Shown: piece after piece, positions 52,416 through 64,000 of the stretch
Numbering within the stretch: position 1 is the first letter of the stretch
How the letters are laid out: the number at the start of each line of letters is the position of its first letter
Assembly (NCBI GenBank): GCA_030141605.1
Contig: JAQGDQ010000230.1
Coordinates: 186,001 to 250,000 of the forward strand
Direction of reading: 5' to 3'
Source: Tubiluchus corallicola
Lineage: Eukaryota; Priapulida; Priapulimorpha; Priapulimorphida; Tubiluchidae
DNA length: 64,000 bases
Notes under the pieces: model-generated
Databases searched by the model: none
What the model saw: only the letters and a program-made list of their open reading frames with translations
What the model was told of the DNA's origin: nothing
Position numbers and translations under genes: made by a program

Positions 52416-52654
52416 AGATTTAAAAAAGACAACAATATTGAAAAAAGTTGGTAAAACGACAACAATATTGAAAAAAGTTGGTAAAACGACAACGGTAGAG
52501 ATTTAAAAAGACAACCATATTGAAAAAAATTGGTAAAACGACAACGATAGAGATTTAAAAAAGACAACAATATTGAAAAAAGTTGGTAAAACGACAACGA
52601 TAGAGATTTAAAAAAGACAACAATATTGAACAAAGTTGGTAAAACGACAACGAT
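52416..52654. repeat. 53-bp minisatellite, about 4.5 copies
   Basis: Units contain AGATTTAAAAAAGACAACAA, then TATTGAAAAAAGTTGG, then TAAAACGACAACGATAG. The first unit is joined to a partial unit with an internal deletion of the AGATTTAAAAAAG part. Later units differ by a few bases. It lies in a longer A-rich stretch (52250-52720) of looser AAAGACAA/GGTAAA words from which it may have grown. Confidence 0.9.
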
Positions 52655-55435
52655 GAAAAACTAAAATAAGTAAAAAGATAATGGTGAAAAGGTAAAGGTA
52701 AAAAGGTGAAATTGCAGTCGCCCAGCTTAAGTCAAAGATAAAAATTAATAGCAAACAGGCAAATAAACAAGAAAACTACAAGGTTAATCAAACTGGGCTA
52801 AAAGTTGTTAATAAAAGTTACTTAAATTAGTAAGCAGATAATAAAAAAAATGGAAAGTAGCAAAGGTAAAGCTTTTTTTGTTGTACAAACAAAAGACCCA
52901 AAGGGCTCTGTGAAAAACAACTATTTAGTTTTACCTATACTTAATCATTGCTTTTAATTCCTGATAAGAGTGATGACGGCCTTTTATGACGATGGAGCTC
53001 AGTAATAAAGACTTTTGCCTTTATTTGGCAATTGTCACTTATTTGTATTATTTGCACTGCCATTGCTGTCATGTGAACTCTAGTATCTCCTTATCCGAAA
53101 ACAGCTTGTGGCGTGTTAGAAAATTATTTGATAAGGATAGTCTAGAATCTAGAATGTATAATTCTCATCGACCGTTTCATTTATTAGCAATTGTATCTTA
53201 TAATCAAGTTGCTTCGCGTTTGGCTCTATCTAGTATACAGTAAAATAAAATGATCTATTAGAAACAATTAATTTTTGACCATTACTTTTTCCTATTGTTT
53301 TTTTACTTCACGTTTTTGTTTATTGACTATTGTTACCTCTGGTATGTATGTTTTTGTTTTGTTTTCCCCTTTATAAACTTCCCGTTTTGTCATGAATCGA
53401 AAATGAACGCCTTTCCCACACTAAAAGAGAAAAATAAAACAATGCAATACAGTAATAATAGTGTCATTAATATCAAGAGAACTGAAACGAGACAGAACAA
53501 ACGAAAACAAAGCAGGAGAACTTTTAGTGTTTTAGTAGTGTAAAAGTAGCCTAATTCATTTATTAGACATAACATCGTCTTTAGTATAGGAATTCTCATC
53601 CCAAAACCCATCCTTAACCAACAGAAGAGGTAAACGAGAAAGACTTCCTAGAGATTTAGTTACACCAAAATTGTAGTCAAATATATATTTTAATGGATAA
53701 CACACTTTCTATGTAACAAGGCAAGCCAGCTGAAGCAAACAGCTAACGCCGATGACCATGTCAAGCAACGCTTGACTTACTCCATCTATGGCCAAGGTCT
53801 TAATATTGAGAGATAAGACGGTTTAGCCATGCGGAGTTCAAATATTACAGTATTTACTCAAAGGCGAAATTTTAACGAAAGGAGATAATCAAGATATACT
53901 GTAATCTTGTAATCTATTCGCATTATCACGCACGATCAGTAGGTATGACGCGGCTTACTCCTTCCAATTTCTAGTCCTGTTGTTACATATCTGAACCAAT
54001 AAGCATGTTTAATATTCACTGCCATCGTTTTTTTTATATTTACTATATATTTAATGTTTTTATTGTTAAATTAGAAAGAGAGTAATTGTTAGCCAAATAC
54101 AATATTCATGCACGTATTCATCATGCGCTATAGATACCGAGCTTCTGATTCATATTTGTAAAGCCAGGTTGGTCCCTTTCCCTGCGTTCATTCACGGGCT
54201 TCACAACACAACCGGTCTGGCTTCACGCTAACTGAGAGTTGAGATTAGACCCGCCCATTCAATTAGAGTATGATTGACGTGAAGGCTTGTCAGATTGGAA
54301 GATATGGAAATGATCTTTATCGATCACATGGCTTAATTGTTCTCATTTTGTATATGTGCATAATGTCCGCATGCTTAGCTGTCGTCTTTAAACGTGCATT
54401 AATGTTGAAAGGTGCATGGTCCCAACATCTAAATACAGATTCACGGTTGCAAAGTTTTAGAGTTATAAGTTTAGGAAGATGTTTTTGACTCACATACTCA
54501 CTCACTCAGTCAATATGTGGAATTTATTATAGCTCTGTGCACTTAAAACTCATTTACAAGATGAAGGGAAACATTCAAACTTATACGAATGTGTAGCTAG
54601 ACTGTGGTTATTAGTTTATTTTTCAAACTAATCCTTTAGATTTTATCAACTTGGAATTGGTTTATTTTTATGGCCTTTATATAAATTTGCAGGTACAAAG
54701 GATTATTCTTTATTTATTTTTTAAGGATTACCTTTAGTCATTCTGAAATGAAGATCTTAGAGATATTTAATTCTTAAGTATGAAGAATCTTTGATAATGT
54801 TTTCAATTGTTAGAGCTTGCGCGTGCAAGGATCATATTACGATTGCGTCTTTTAATTTGTGTTTTTGACGATGCCTTTTAGTTAAAAACATCGAATTTTA
54901 TAATGTAAGTCTGTGTCGACACAATACAGCGCAGTAATATTTCTTGCATTCATGCATGCGTACATATATAAGCTAATAATGCCTAATACATTTGTACACA
55001 AACTGCTTCCTGTAGAGGCCTTTTTCTAATAGTGGTTGCAATGGAGGAATTACAAGTTTCTTCTGTACAAGCTAGTATAGTTATTACTATGATTATTGCA
55101 TGTAGTTAGCCATTTTGTGTAATCACCAACAGCTTTCTATTGTCTACACGCCATGTGTGTCAAAAAATTGCTTTGAAATGAGAAGTTTATTAACAGACGC
55201 ACGCAGCGTGCTCATTGAGAATGAATTGGAAGAATTCGTTCACCATGTAATTTGGAAAATGTTTCACCATTCTATCTAAAGTCAACATTGATGGCCGAGT
55301 AGAGTAACACCGAATGTTGAATTTAATCACGTAAGAGGCTGATTGTTGTTGGGAATGAATGAAAGAAATGGTGAGCTAAGAGAGTGGAAAGAAAATCCAG
55401 AAGAAAAAAAGGAAGAAAGAGACAGAAAGGGAGAG

Positions 55436-55589
<154 letters not shown>

Positions 55590-58444
55590 GTTAATTAACT
55601 TACACACACCACTAAGGAACTCTTCTTCTTTTTCTTTTTCTTCTAACCTCATACCGTATATGCTATTTTTACATGTTCAACCTTATTTATATCATTAAAG
55701 TGAAAAACGGATCTAAAGGTTTTGTTGGTGGGATTTTTGAATTAAATTTAAGTTTAATGCTTAAGCGGACAAATAAAAGTTCTGTTTCTATGAGTGTTTG
55801 TACGTAACAAGGGTACGAGCACGATTATGAGGCAGACATTCGCTAGAAAGAACAGCTTTATTAGAATCTTCCCCGTGCGAAGAGCATAACCGAATTACGC
55901 AGCTTGATGCGCGGAGCAAACAGCAAAATTAATTCCCCAAAACATGTGAGAGTAAAAACGAATAGGGTTCCATTGTGAGTCAGCCAGCACTCAGCGCATC
56001 CAAAGACTTTCCAATTTCTATAATGCAATAACTGCTCTGATAACAAGTTGCTCTGTGAATGTCGATATAATAAACTTGCGCCGGGATAAAATGTTGGCAC
56101 TTATAGGTTTCCGTAGTACGGCGTGAATGGACAGCCGCCGACAAAATGGAAAAGCGAAGATGGCGCTTGACCGCTAATGGAATAAATTTTGACGTTTGAT
56201 TGATTTTATAAAAGGCAGCATTTTCTGACGTTAGAGCGAATCTGGTTAATGTTGGTTTGAGTGGCCACTATTCATTCCTGAACAGGGAGGGTGTGCACAA
56301 TTCTTTACTCACGAAGTAACGTTTTTTATACAATTCAAAATCCTACAACCCAGAATTCAGCATTCAACAGCAGGTCCTAATCAAATTTGATGGTCTGTCT
56401 TGGCAAGATTCTCCCATCCGATCACTGATCAGCCTCATCGTCATTCTTAACTTCGAGGCCATACACCTGTGCCTAATGAAAACAATTGGACTGGGGTCAA
56501 TCAACAGCCTGTAAATTTCTCCAAAAAGAATCCATTAAGTTCATATTCAAAAAAGGCAATAGAAACAGACTATTGCCGGTTACTGTCAAAAGTAACATTA
56601 TTCTTTGCATTTGCTGCACTGATAAGGAGGACATTATATTTTAACACTATTTATCTTGAGAACTTGAAGCCGCGCCGAAGCTAGAAGACGATATTAACGT
56701 TTCTTACGCATGTAAGAATGTACACGTAATGAAAATTCTGTGGCGCCATCTCTTTTGTGTGCTCGTAAAATAATGACGTTCCTTCATGGCAGTTCGTGGC
56801 ATTTTCGCAGGACGAACTTATTGTATCAGTAAACATGGTCAAACCTAAACATTTAACAAAAATGCATTGCTTTCTGTTCCTCTCTGTAGCTTGCTGTTAT
56901 AGTAACTTACTATCTCCTTACTTACTATAACTTGCTATGTTTGTGTGCACTACACATGTAATGCAATTGTTGCGCCTTTCTCTCTATTGCAGTTATAGCA
57001 CACGCAGGAATAACGGTCTGTCTCGTAGGCTAACTAGGCTTCCTAGCTTAGGATGAATTTCATGTTTATAATCTTTTCAAACCAATTACCAAATCTTCTA
57101 TTACGTAATGTGTTCTCGAACACTGTTAACTTTTAATTTGCTAACAGCGTTGTTCCAGAGTGTGAGTGTTTCCTGCTCGCACGTTTTTCTTGTAATTTGC
57201 GATTTGAAAAAACGTTAAACGCGACTGGTAGACGTATTAAATCCGAGCTAAATACCAAATCTCTAACTAAAGATGTACCAACGTAATGCCTATAGATGTG
57301 AACCGCAACTCGGAAACGGTTTTGGATGTTGATTTTTGAGGTTTGGGGACGCGTTGAGGTACAACGCTCTTCAAATTGAATGCGCTAAACAAAACACGCC
57401 GCTGAAAGTACTTTATTACAACTTGACCCTTTCCACCGTGTTCCACAAACAATAACAAGGAGGGGAAAAGAAAGGCAGAAGTGTTAAAATTTGAGAGAGC
57501 GTTGGCCACTTTGCCAATTCGCGGGTAAACAAGAAAAGGAAGCTGACCGATGTTCGGCCATGGTCAAGGGGAAATAGCCAAGTGTGTCGGCACAGGTGCA
57601 GGAAATCTTCTAATACACGTGGATTTTGCATTGAAATTCGTGTGAAATAGAATATAATATGGGAACGAAATAGAAATATTTTGACTAAAACCACCTATAC
57701 AATGAATATACACCAAGATAACATAAGGAGTTCTGCTGCAGGTGCGTCTTACAACATTATATACATGTAAAGCTCCATTAATGCTCTGCTGAAATTTCAG
57801 TTTAAAAACTGTTATGCGGAAAGATAACATACAATTAAGTCAGTTAATCCGAGCTAGACTCCGTTTGTTAATTTTGTACTGAATTAATAAGAACGTATTT
57901 TAACAAAACCGCAATTTATTTTACCTGCTTATCAAATATTTTTTTTTCTTGAATCTAAGTTAACTTGGTTAACTATATATATATATATATCTTATATTCG
58001 TAGCTCCCAAAGCCTATTAAAGTATTCCATTTATATACACGTGTAACTCAATTTATTTCACCTGTTGGAAATAACAATTACCCACATTGCAACAACAATA
58101 ACAAAAATAACAAGAAATTCAATCAATATTGTCCAATGAGCAACATTATTGATATTTAACCGTCATAATTCTAAACCTGTGTGTGCTATAAAACCCAACT
58201 ATTCAGAGAAAAATATAATTTCTGCAAGAGAGCAGATGGTACCTCACTGCCTGAGAACCATATAAACTGCATACACATTCAACACTTGGTGAAAAACAAA
58301 ACGATTATAGCATAATTTAGTACCCATAGGGTAACGAGTAACAACATGACAATTGGTTTAAGTTGGTTGTTTCCACTGTTGTTGTTCCATTGCTGGGGTG
58401 TTACTACAAAGTATTACATTTATAAATAGATAATTTTTCAGAAA

Positions 58445-58640
58445 ACAGGCAGACAGATAGCTAAGCGGCCATTAAAGAAGATATGTAATCAGGCAGCAAA
58501 AAGACAGGCAAGCTAGAAGATAATTAAGTAGGAACCTGCCTGGCAGTTAGGTACTAAGTACTTTAGTACTCATGCAGCAAGCCAACAGGCGAATACATAG
58601 ACAGGTGGGCAGACAGCTGCTAGATAATTAAGCAAGTAGT
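58445..58640. repeat. Degenerate CAGG/CAGA/GATA tract
   Basis: Diverged words such as CAGGCAGACAGATAG, AAAGACAGGCAAG and ACAGGTGGGCAGACAG. An internal near-palindrome GGTACTAAGTACTTTAGTAC occurs around 58550-58570. Confidence 0.5.
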
Positions 58641-59217
58641 CTTTAGTTATGAGTTTTGAAGCTTTTGTGTATTACATAATTGTCAATTCAGTGGCAAAAC
58701 AGACGTGCGTTAAAAATCAGTACATTAATCACAAAGAAGACAAAGTGCCCATTAAGTTTCAATTTTTTTGTTTTTCACATTCTTATTTGTCTTGTTTACG
58801 ATTATGAGCATGATTAGTCTCAGAAGAGCATTATCATATTTTCAAAGGAGTACGCTGTTGATTTTTTGGAGAAATTGGAAAACAATTTTAAAAAGTTAAA
58901 CGTTGTAAATATTAACAAACAGATACATTCTGCATAAGGTATACATGTATGGTTTAAGACGTTTATGCTTGAACACAAATAAAAAATATTAAATTCCCGT
59001 CCTTTCTATATAGTCTAATCATGCAATAAAAACGTTTTCATTGGGTTTTCAAAAATTCTGCGTTACCGGCTAAAAGGTAGAGCACGTTACGCATCTGCTA
59101 GGTCAGTTTCGTTGAATTAGTTTGATGGCGACGTGCAGTTCTTTTCACTACTATCTAATACATTCATGATTAAAAAGAAGACAAGCAAAAAGTAAACCAT
59201 ATAAAATAAGTTTAACT

Positions 59218-59285
59218 ATTTCTTCAACATTTATAACTTCGTTTTTGATGCATTTCTTCAACGTTTATAACTTCGTTTTTAGTGC
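59218..59285. repeat. 34-bp direct repeat, two copies
   Basis: 59218-59251 and 59252-59285 match at 31 of 34 bases (ATTTCTTCAACATTTATAAC start). A minimal tandem duplication. Confidence 0.85.
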
Positions 59286-62200
59286 AAGTATGTCAAACTG
59301 CGAGAATCTAATGTTGAATACGCCCTTACTGAACACACGTTTCACACTAGGTGATCATTATATTTAATCGCATCTCCGTGTGACATCGCAGCTGGACGCT
59401 GACATTACACCAGCATTACACCAGCACCATAAATCTAACGTTAGTACATGAAAAATATGCAACAATAACCGGTTGCAGGCGGAAAAAGCAATGCAACAAA
59501 TCGAACACGTAAAACACAATATTAATTTTAAAAATGCTGAATGGCTCAGCATAGTCTTGCTAACAAAAGTTTTTCATTTCAAAACAAATAGTATGCGTGT
59601 TTATTGCACCCTTTAGCAGAATGCAATGAATGCCTACAAATCACAAATGTGGCTAAAAAATAATAATATTTATTTAGTTAAAATGATTGGACAATTTTTA
59701 CAAAGTATTTGTTAAATTTTGGATAACTTTTTTGAATATGATAAATTTAGTGTACGTTTTTCACTATGTTTTAAAAACGTGTTATGCCTATAGTTAATAA
59801 GCGTTGCTACTAAAAGTAGCTACTACACAATACTGCTATTTATCTACTAGCTACTACCGAATTAGCAATTTATGAGGATCATTGAAGATGGTCTTTCTTT
59901 CACAAAATTTTAATGCTGATTTCGGTTTGGAATAGGTCTCACACAAAAAATCAATTTTAAAATTAAACTCTGTACACTTGAAACATTGGTCTAATTCAAA
60001 AATATTATTTTTTAATTATTTAAATAATGTAGGGTTGTACTATTTTCTCGAAATTCATTTTATGGTATATTATTATCTTTAGTTGGATTAAAACTTTCTT
60101 GTCACAGTAGTGAATTATTTATGAAAATTATGTATTTTTTGCTTTATGAAATAAACCTCACATGCAACTTCTCACCCTCACCAAGCTCTTATTATTTAAG
60201 TCATTCTTTCTCACCGTATGAAGCCAACTCATTGTAAATTACAATTAGCAATAATTATTTGATAATGAGCTCAACAAAGTGAAGCCGAGTTCTAATGGCG
60301 CGGAAAGAGGCAAAGCTATTGAGCGCACGTTTCTCCAGCATACGCGAGTAACCCTGCTTGCTTCCACAAATAGTTTAAATCATTTCTCTGTAAATTTGTC
60401 TTGGATCACCATGTTTGAGAGAAACAACTTCAACTTTGTAAATTTACTTTCCACCTACTATACATCCCTGCTAATATTTGTTGTGTAACTATAGTGCCTG
60501 CTGTACTTAGGCCTATATACTCACGGAAGCTGGGACTTTATTCGTAAGATGTATGCAAATTCAAACGTCATGACGATATTGAATAAACCATGGCAGCCAT
60601 TAGGTTGTACAAACGTAGGAATCGATTATTCTTTGAATAAGGCCTATGAAGAATGAGGCCTCTGAGTACCTAGTTTATGATATGACTGCATTTAAAAATA
60701 TCAGTGATTTTTGTTAATAAAATACAACTGATTATTAAAGTTGGGTGTTTAATTACTTAACACAGGCGATTAATGCAGGCAAGAAACATAATTATCATGA
60801 GTATGATATACGTGTGATCAGTTATAAACGTAACCACTTTTTGTTTTTTGTTTATTTGCTGTTTGTTTTTTATTAAAAAAGAAGTTCTTAACTTCAAGTG
60901 ATTATTAATTATTAGCTGTACGTTTTTTGTAAAAAAGCGTGTCTTTGGAGTACATGAATGCATACATCTGAACATTTTGTGCTTCAAATTTTGTGAACAA
61001 GTATATATTGTTAGGTAACCCCTTAACTACGTTTCAATTCAGTCTTTCAAAACCCCGTTACTTGATTCCAAGTTTATTATTATAACAAGGCATGTGAATT
61101 TTTATTGCCATTTTTTATGATATAGTATAACTATATAACTCCTTAGCTTGTATGCTTTAGCTCTATACGCTAAAATGTATCACATCTAAATTAAGCCCCC
61201 TTTACCAAAGTGGACCCATAACGTTATAGTCTAGCAGCTATAGATAATTCTAGCTAGACTTGCGCTCGAGAAGCTCGTACTTTATTTATCGTGTTCGGAA
61301 CGTTATCAAAAACCTCACAAAGGAGTTTTATCGTTAGACGAAATCTCATAACGTTTGGTATAATAATGTACAACGCAGTTTATTGCAATAAGACCAAAGT
61401 AATATTATAGGCGGTATTCACATTGTTACGAATCTAGATAGCCATATTGCACATGTCCAGGACAAAGTCCAGTTCGTGAACAAATAACCTGAGTGCTGTT
61501 CACCAATTCTACGTGCCAATCAGACTATGCAGCAAGAGCTTTTGTATAGGTAATATGAGTCATTGTACTGCGAAAAGGCACCGCTCATTGATTACAAAAT
61601 GCTAAAAAAGGTTAAAAAATGGCTGTCCCATCTCCCCTTATGGCATAATTAATTTTAGATAAAACAATAATATTAAAAGTGCTGTATATATTACAGAAAA
61701 ACTTTCTTTGCATGTTAGTTCATCTTTATGCCAATAAGGAATTTTTCCACCACATATAAAAATATGTGTACATTCGTATTCAAGGGGATTGTATATATTT
61801 CATGCACTGTAATTCGCATAAGTCTAATATTAATATTTTTATCGCAAATGCTTTTTGAGTCGCAATTATTTTAAGAGCATAGCCATATCCGTAAATTGTA
61901 AAGAATCGACAGTTTGTAATAGTTTCTCTTTCTTTGCAATAGATAACGCCACATCTTGGTGTTAACTGAACTGTTTTCTTATGTCGCCATCTATCGAAAA
62001 ATTGTAAAATTAGTAGAAGCTAGCATATTTTGAGCTTCTAGCACGATGATTTCAGAAAGTGAATCATGGTGAAATATTTTGCCTCGTCACATCAATCGCG
62101 CCGATTCCACCCATTTCTTAACTCGAGTTAGTGGTCATTGTACCATACCCGCCGCCCATTTTATAGTTGCTCTAAAGCTCACGCAAAATTTCTACAAGTT

Positions 62201-62875
62201 TCTGGCGAATATTAATGACACATATTCCTCATTTACAATTCATCGAAAAATTCACCGCAAAAGGAAATTCCAAGTTTTCAAGTTTATTCTGTAATAGCAT
62301 GATTATGAAACAACAACCTATTATCTAATATGTAAGAAAAGTGGTTTTAGGCGTAGACATAAAGCGTTATGTGCAAACGTTGACTTTATTCTTCTGAAGG
62401 AGAACAATATGTTCTGGTTATAAAGCAGAATTTTGATCGCAAACGACTGTCACACTAGCTGACGAAACGATCTTTTGTGCCTGTTTTTCAGCTTTTCTGT
62501 TAATATTGCACCATTTTTATGTAACGTATACGGATATATCAAAGACGCCGCGCATAAGAACAAGTATGATAAAATAAACAGTTCGGGTAGACGCGGAATT
62601 TATTTTATTGTATATGTGCTATTTTCCACTGCTGATGTTTACAACGGCCTGTATTCCATTCGAGTGAGTTTCTTGATTGGAAAATAAACAGTTCGGCACT
62701 TAAAAATTAAAATTCTTGTTGAATATTAAAGAAAGTGGCAATGTTCTTTTCACAAATCTACAAATACCTTATGGTTTCTTTTCTGCAGTTTGCTGTGAAA
62801 TGTGAATTTTGTGAACTCATATAAGTCAATTTGTAAAATACCATAGATAGCCTCCTCTTGTTTTAATGAAATCAC

Positions 62876-63010
62876 GTTTACTGGGACTCATGAGGTTTGC
62901 AAGTTTACTGTGACTCACGAGGTTTACAGGCTTATTGTGATCTGTGAGGTTGACAGGTTTACAGTGACTCCTGAAGCTTTCAGATTTACTGTGACCTTTG
63001 ACCGTGAGGT
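62876..63010. repeat. 27-bp minisatellite, about five diverged copies
   Basis: Units begin GTTTACTGTGACTC and end GAGGTTTACAG at 62876, 62903, 62930, 62957 and 62984. Each is 27 bases, so the minus-strand frame shows a nine-residue periodicity (SHSKLANLM-like). No flanking gene supports coding. Confidence 0.8.
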
Positions 63011-64000
63011 CAATTGAATGAGGTCCTGCCACTTTTTATTAGCTGGTTCATTTCGATCAGCCCTACAGGCAATTGATAATTAAGATTTCCGTTTAGGCCA
63101 CTTGGCTTCCCAGCCTGTGTGGGCAGACTGTACGTCACTTTTACTAGTCGCAGGCGACGCAACTGCCAATGCAGAGCATCAATGTCATTTGGACTACTCG
63201 CCACAGTAGTTAATGCAGTGTGAACGTCCCTACAGACTGAAGCCCGTTAGTTATGTGAATGTCACTTAACTGCTGACATTTCTGGGCGAGTTTTCATTAC
63301 CAGACGTTGCCGATTTCACATGCAAAATTACTCTATGAGCAATAAGGCATTATGGGCAGTGCCACATAAAATATTTATTATTAACGTAAGGTTTTATGGC
63401 AAACTGTGCCCTATCTACATCTTCCTACGCAACTATTGAGAAGTAATAAAACCCATTCCATGATCGATATAGATAAAGTTTTTTAGGTTCAAGCACCTGT
63501 AGGCCTGATATTGACTTTTAACCAAAAAACAAAATAGAATATTGAAGTCTTCTTTTTATTCCACTTTTAAATGCATTAAAAACCAAACTTTTGTGAAACT
63601 ACTGTGCCCATAAAAAGGTTATTCATTTACATAATAAATTCGTGTTTGCTGAATAACCTGGTGGACAAATTCTTTCAGAATAAGGCCTCACACAGTTTTT
63701 ACATAGCTAACAATGCAGTTCCTATATATCTGCAATTTACATTAATAAAACAAATGCAGAGAAATGATAATCTTTAGCTAAATTTATTTGGTCAGTACAA
63801 AAAAATCCCTTGCCGGGCTAATAAAAACCATTTCAATCCACAAGAATTTGTTAATTAATGGTATAGTGAGAGTCCTTGTTATTTTATTTAGCCAATGAAA
63901 TTTACGTAAGTAATAAATGTACGTGTAATACTAGTGCATGAAAAATAATTATTTGTACAATCAAACAATTTTAACAAACATATACTGTATTTACTTCAAT

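Noticed and set aside
52416-52654. CRISPR-like array
   Set aside because: Repeats are contiguous without spacers and the DNA is from an animal; this is a minisatellite.

Overview
The window is animal nuclear DNA, almost certainly from an invertebrate. It is AT-rich, carries long microsatellites of many motifs, and has large stretches without genes. Its only recognisable protein-coding genes are two intronless forkhead transcription factors of the FoxA (HNF3/fork head) class. FoxA genes with this architecture are known across animals. The sequence alone does not fix the phylum. A marine, possibly lophotrochozoan, invertebrate is a guess from repeat style and single-exon FoxA structure.

Layout. 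1-23.8 kb: no supported gene. This part holds microsatellites (GATA/GA, AAT, GAT/GAC, CAA/CAG, a very long CTA tract, an ACACT pentamer array, a CAA-to-AAT compound tract, a TC tract), one 84-bp hairpin transposon-like element with 9-bp flanking direct repeats, and two diverged copies of an interspersed repeat. 23.9-28.2 kb: two FoxA paralogues in head-to-tail tandem on the + strand (24543-25811 and 26729-28108), 917 bp apart. Each has its own promoter region, and four short blocks are shared in order between the two promoters. 28.2-64 kb: no supported gene. This part holds an almost perfect 2 x 495 bp tandem duplication, a 53-bp minisatellite, a 27-bp minisatellite, a 145-bp GA tract, and several more sequence-complex islands that could be distant regulatory DNA.

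How the genes work together. Both proteins keep a complete forkhead DNA-binding domain (92 of 99 positions identical between them), the eh1-like region II and a tyrosine-rich C-terminal region III. They should therefore bind the same kind of sites. They differ in the basic segment just after the forkhead domain and in promoter detail (clear TATA box in the first, a degenerate one in the second), so the pair looks like a tandem duplication with partial divergence. A gene-poor neighbourhood around a developmental regulator fits a regulatory landscape, but no enhancer can be proven from this sequence alone. I found no wholly new biological system. The most notable points are the tandem FoxA pair with its retained promoter module and several unusual repeats.
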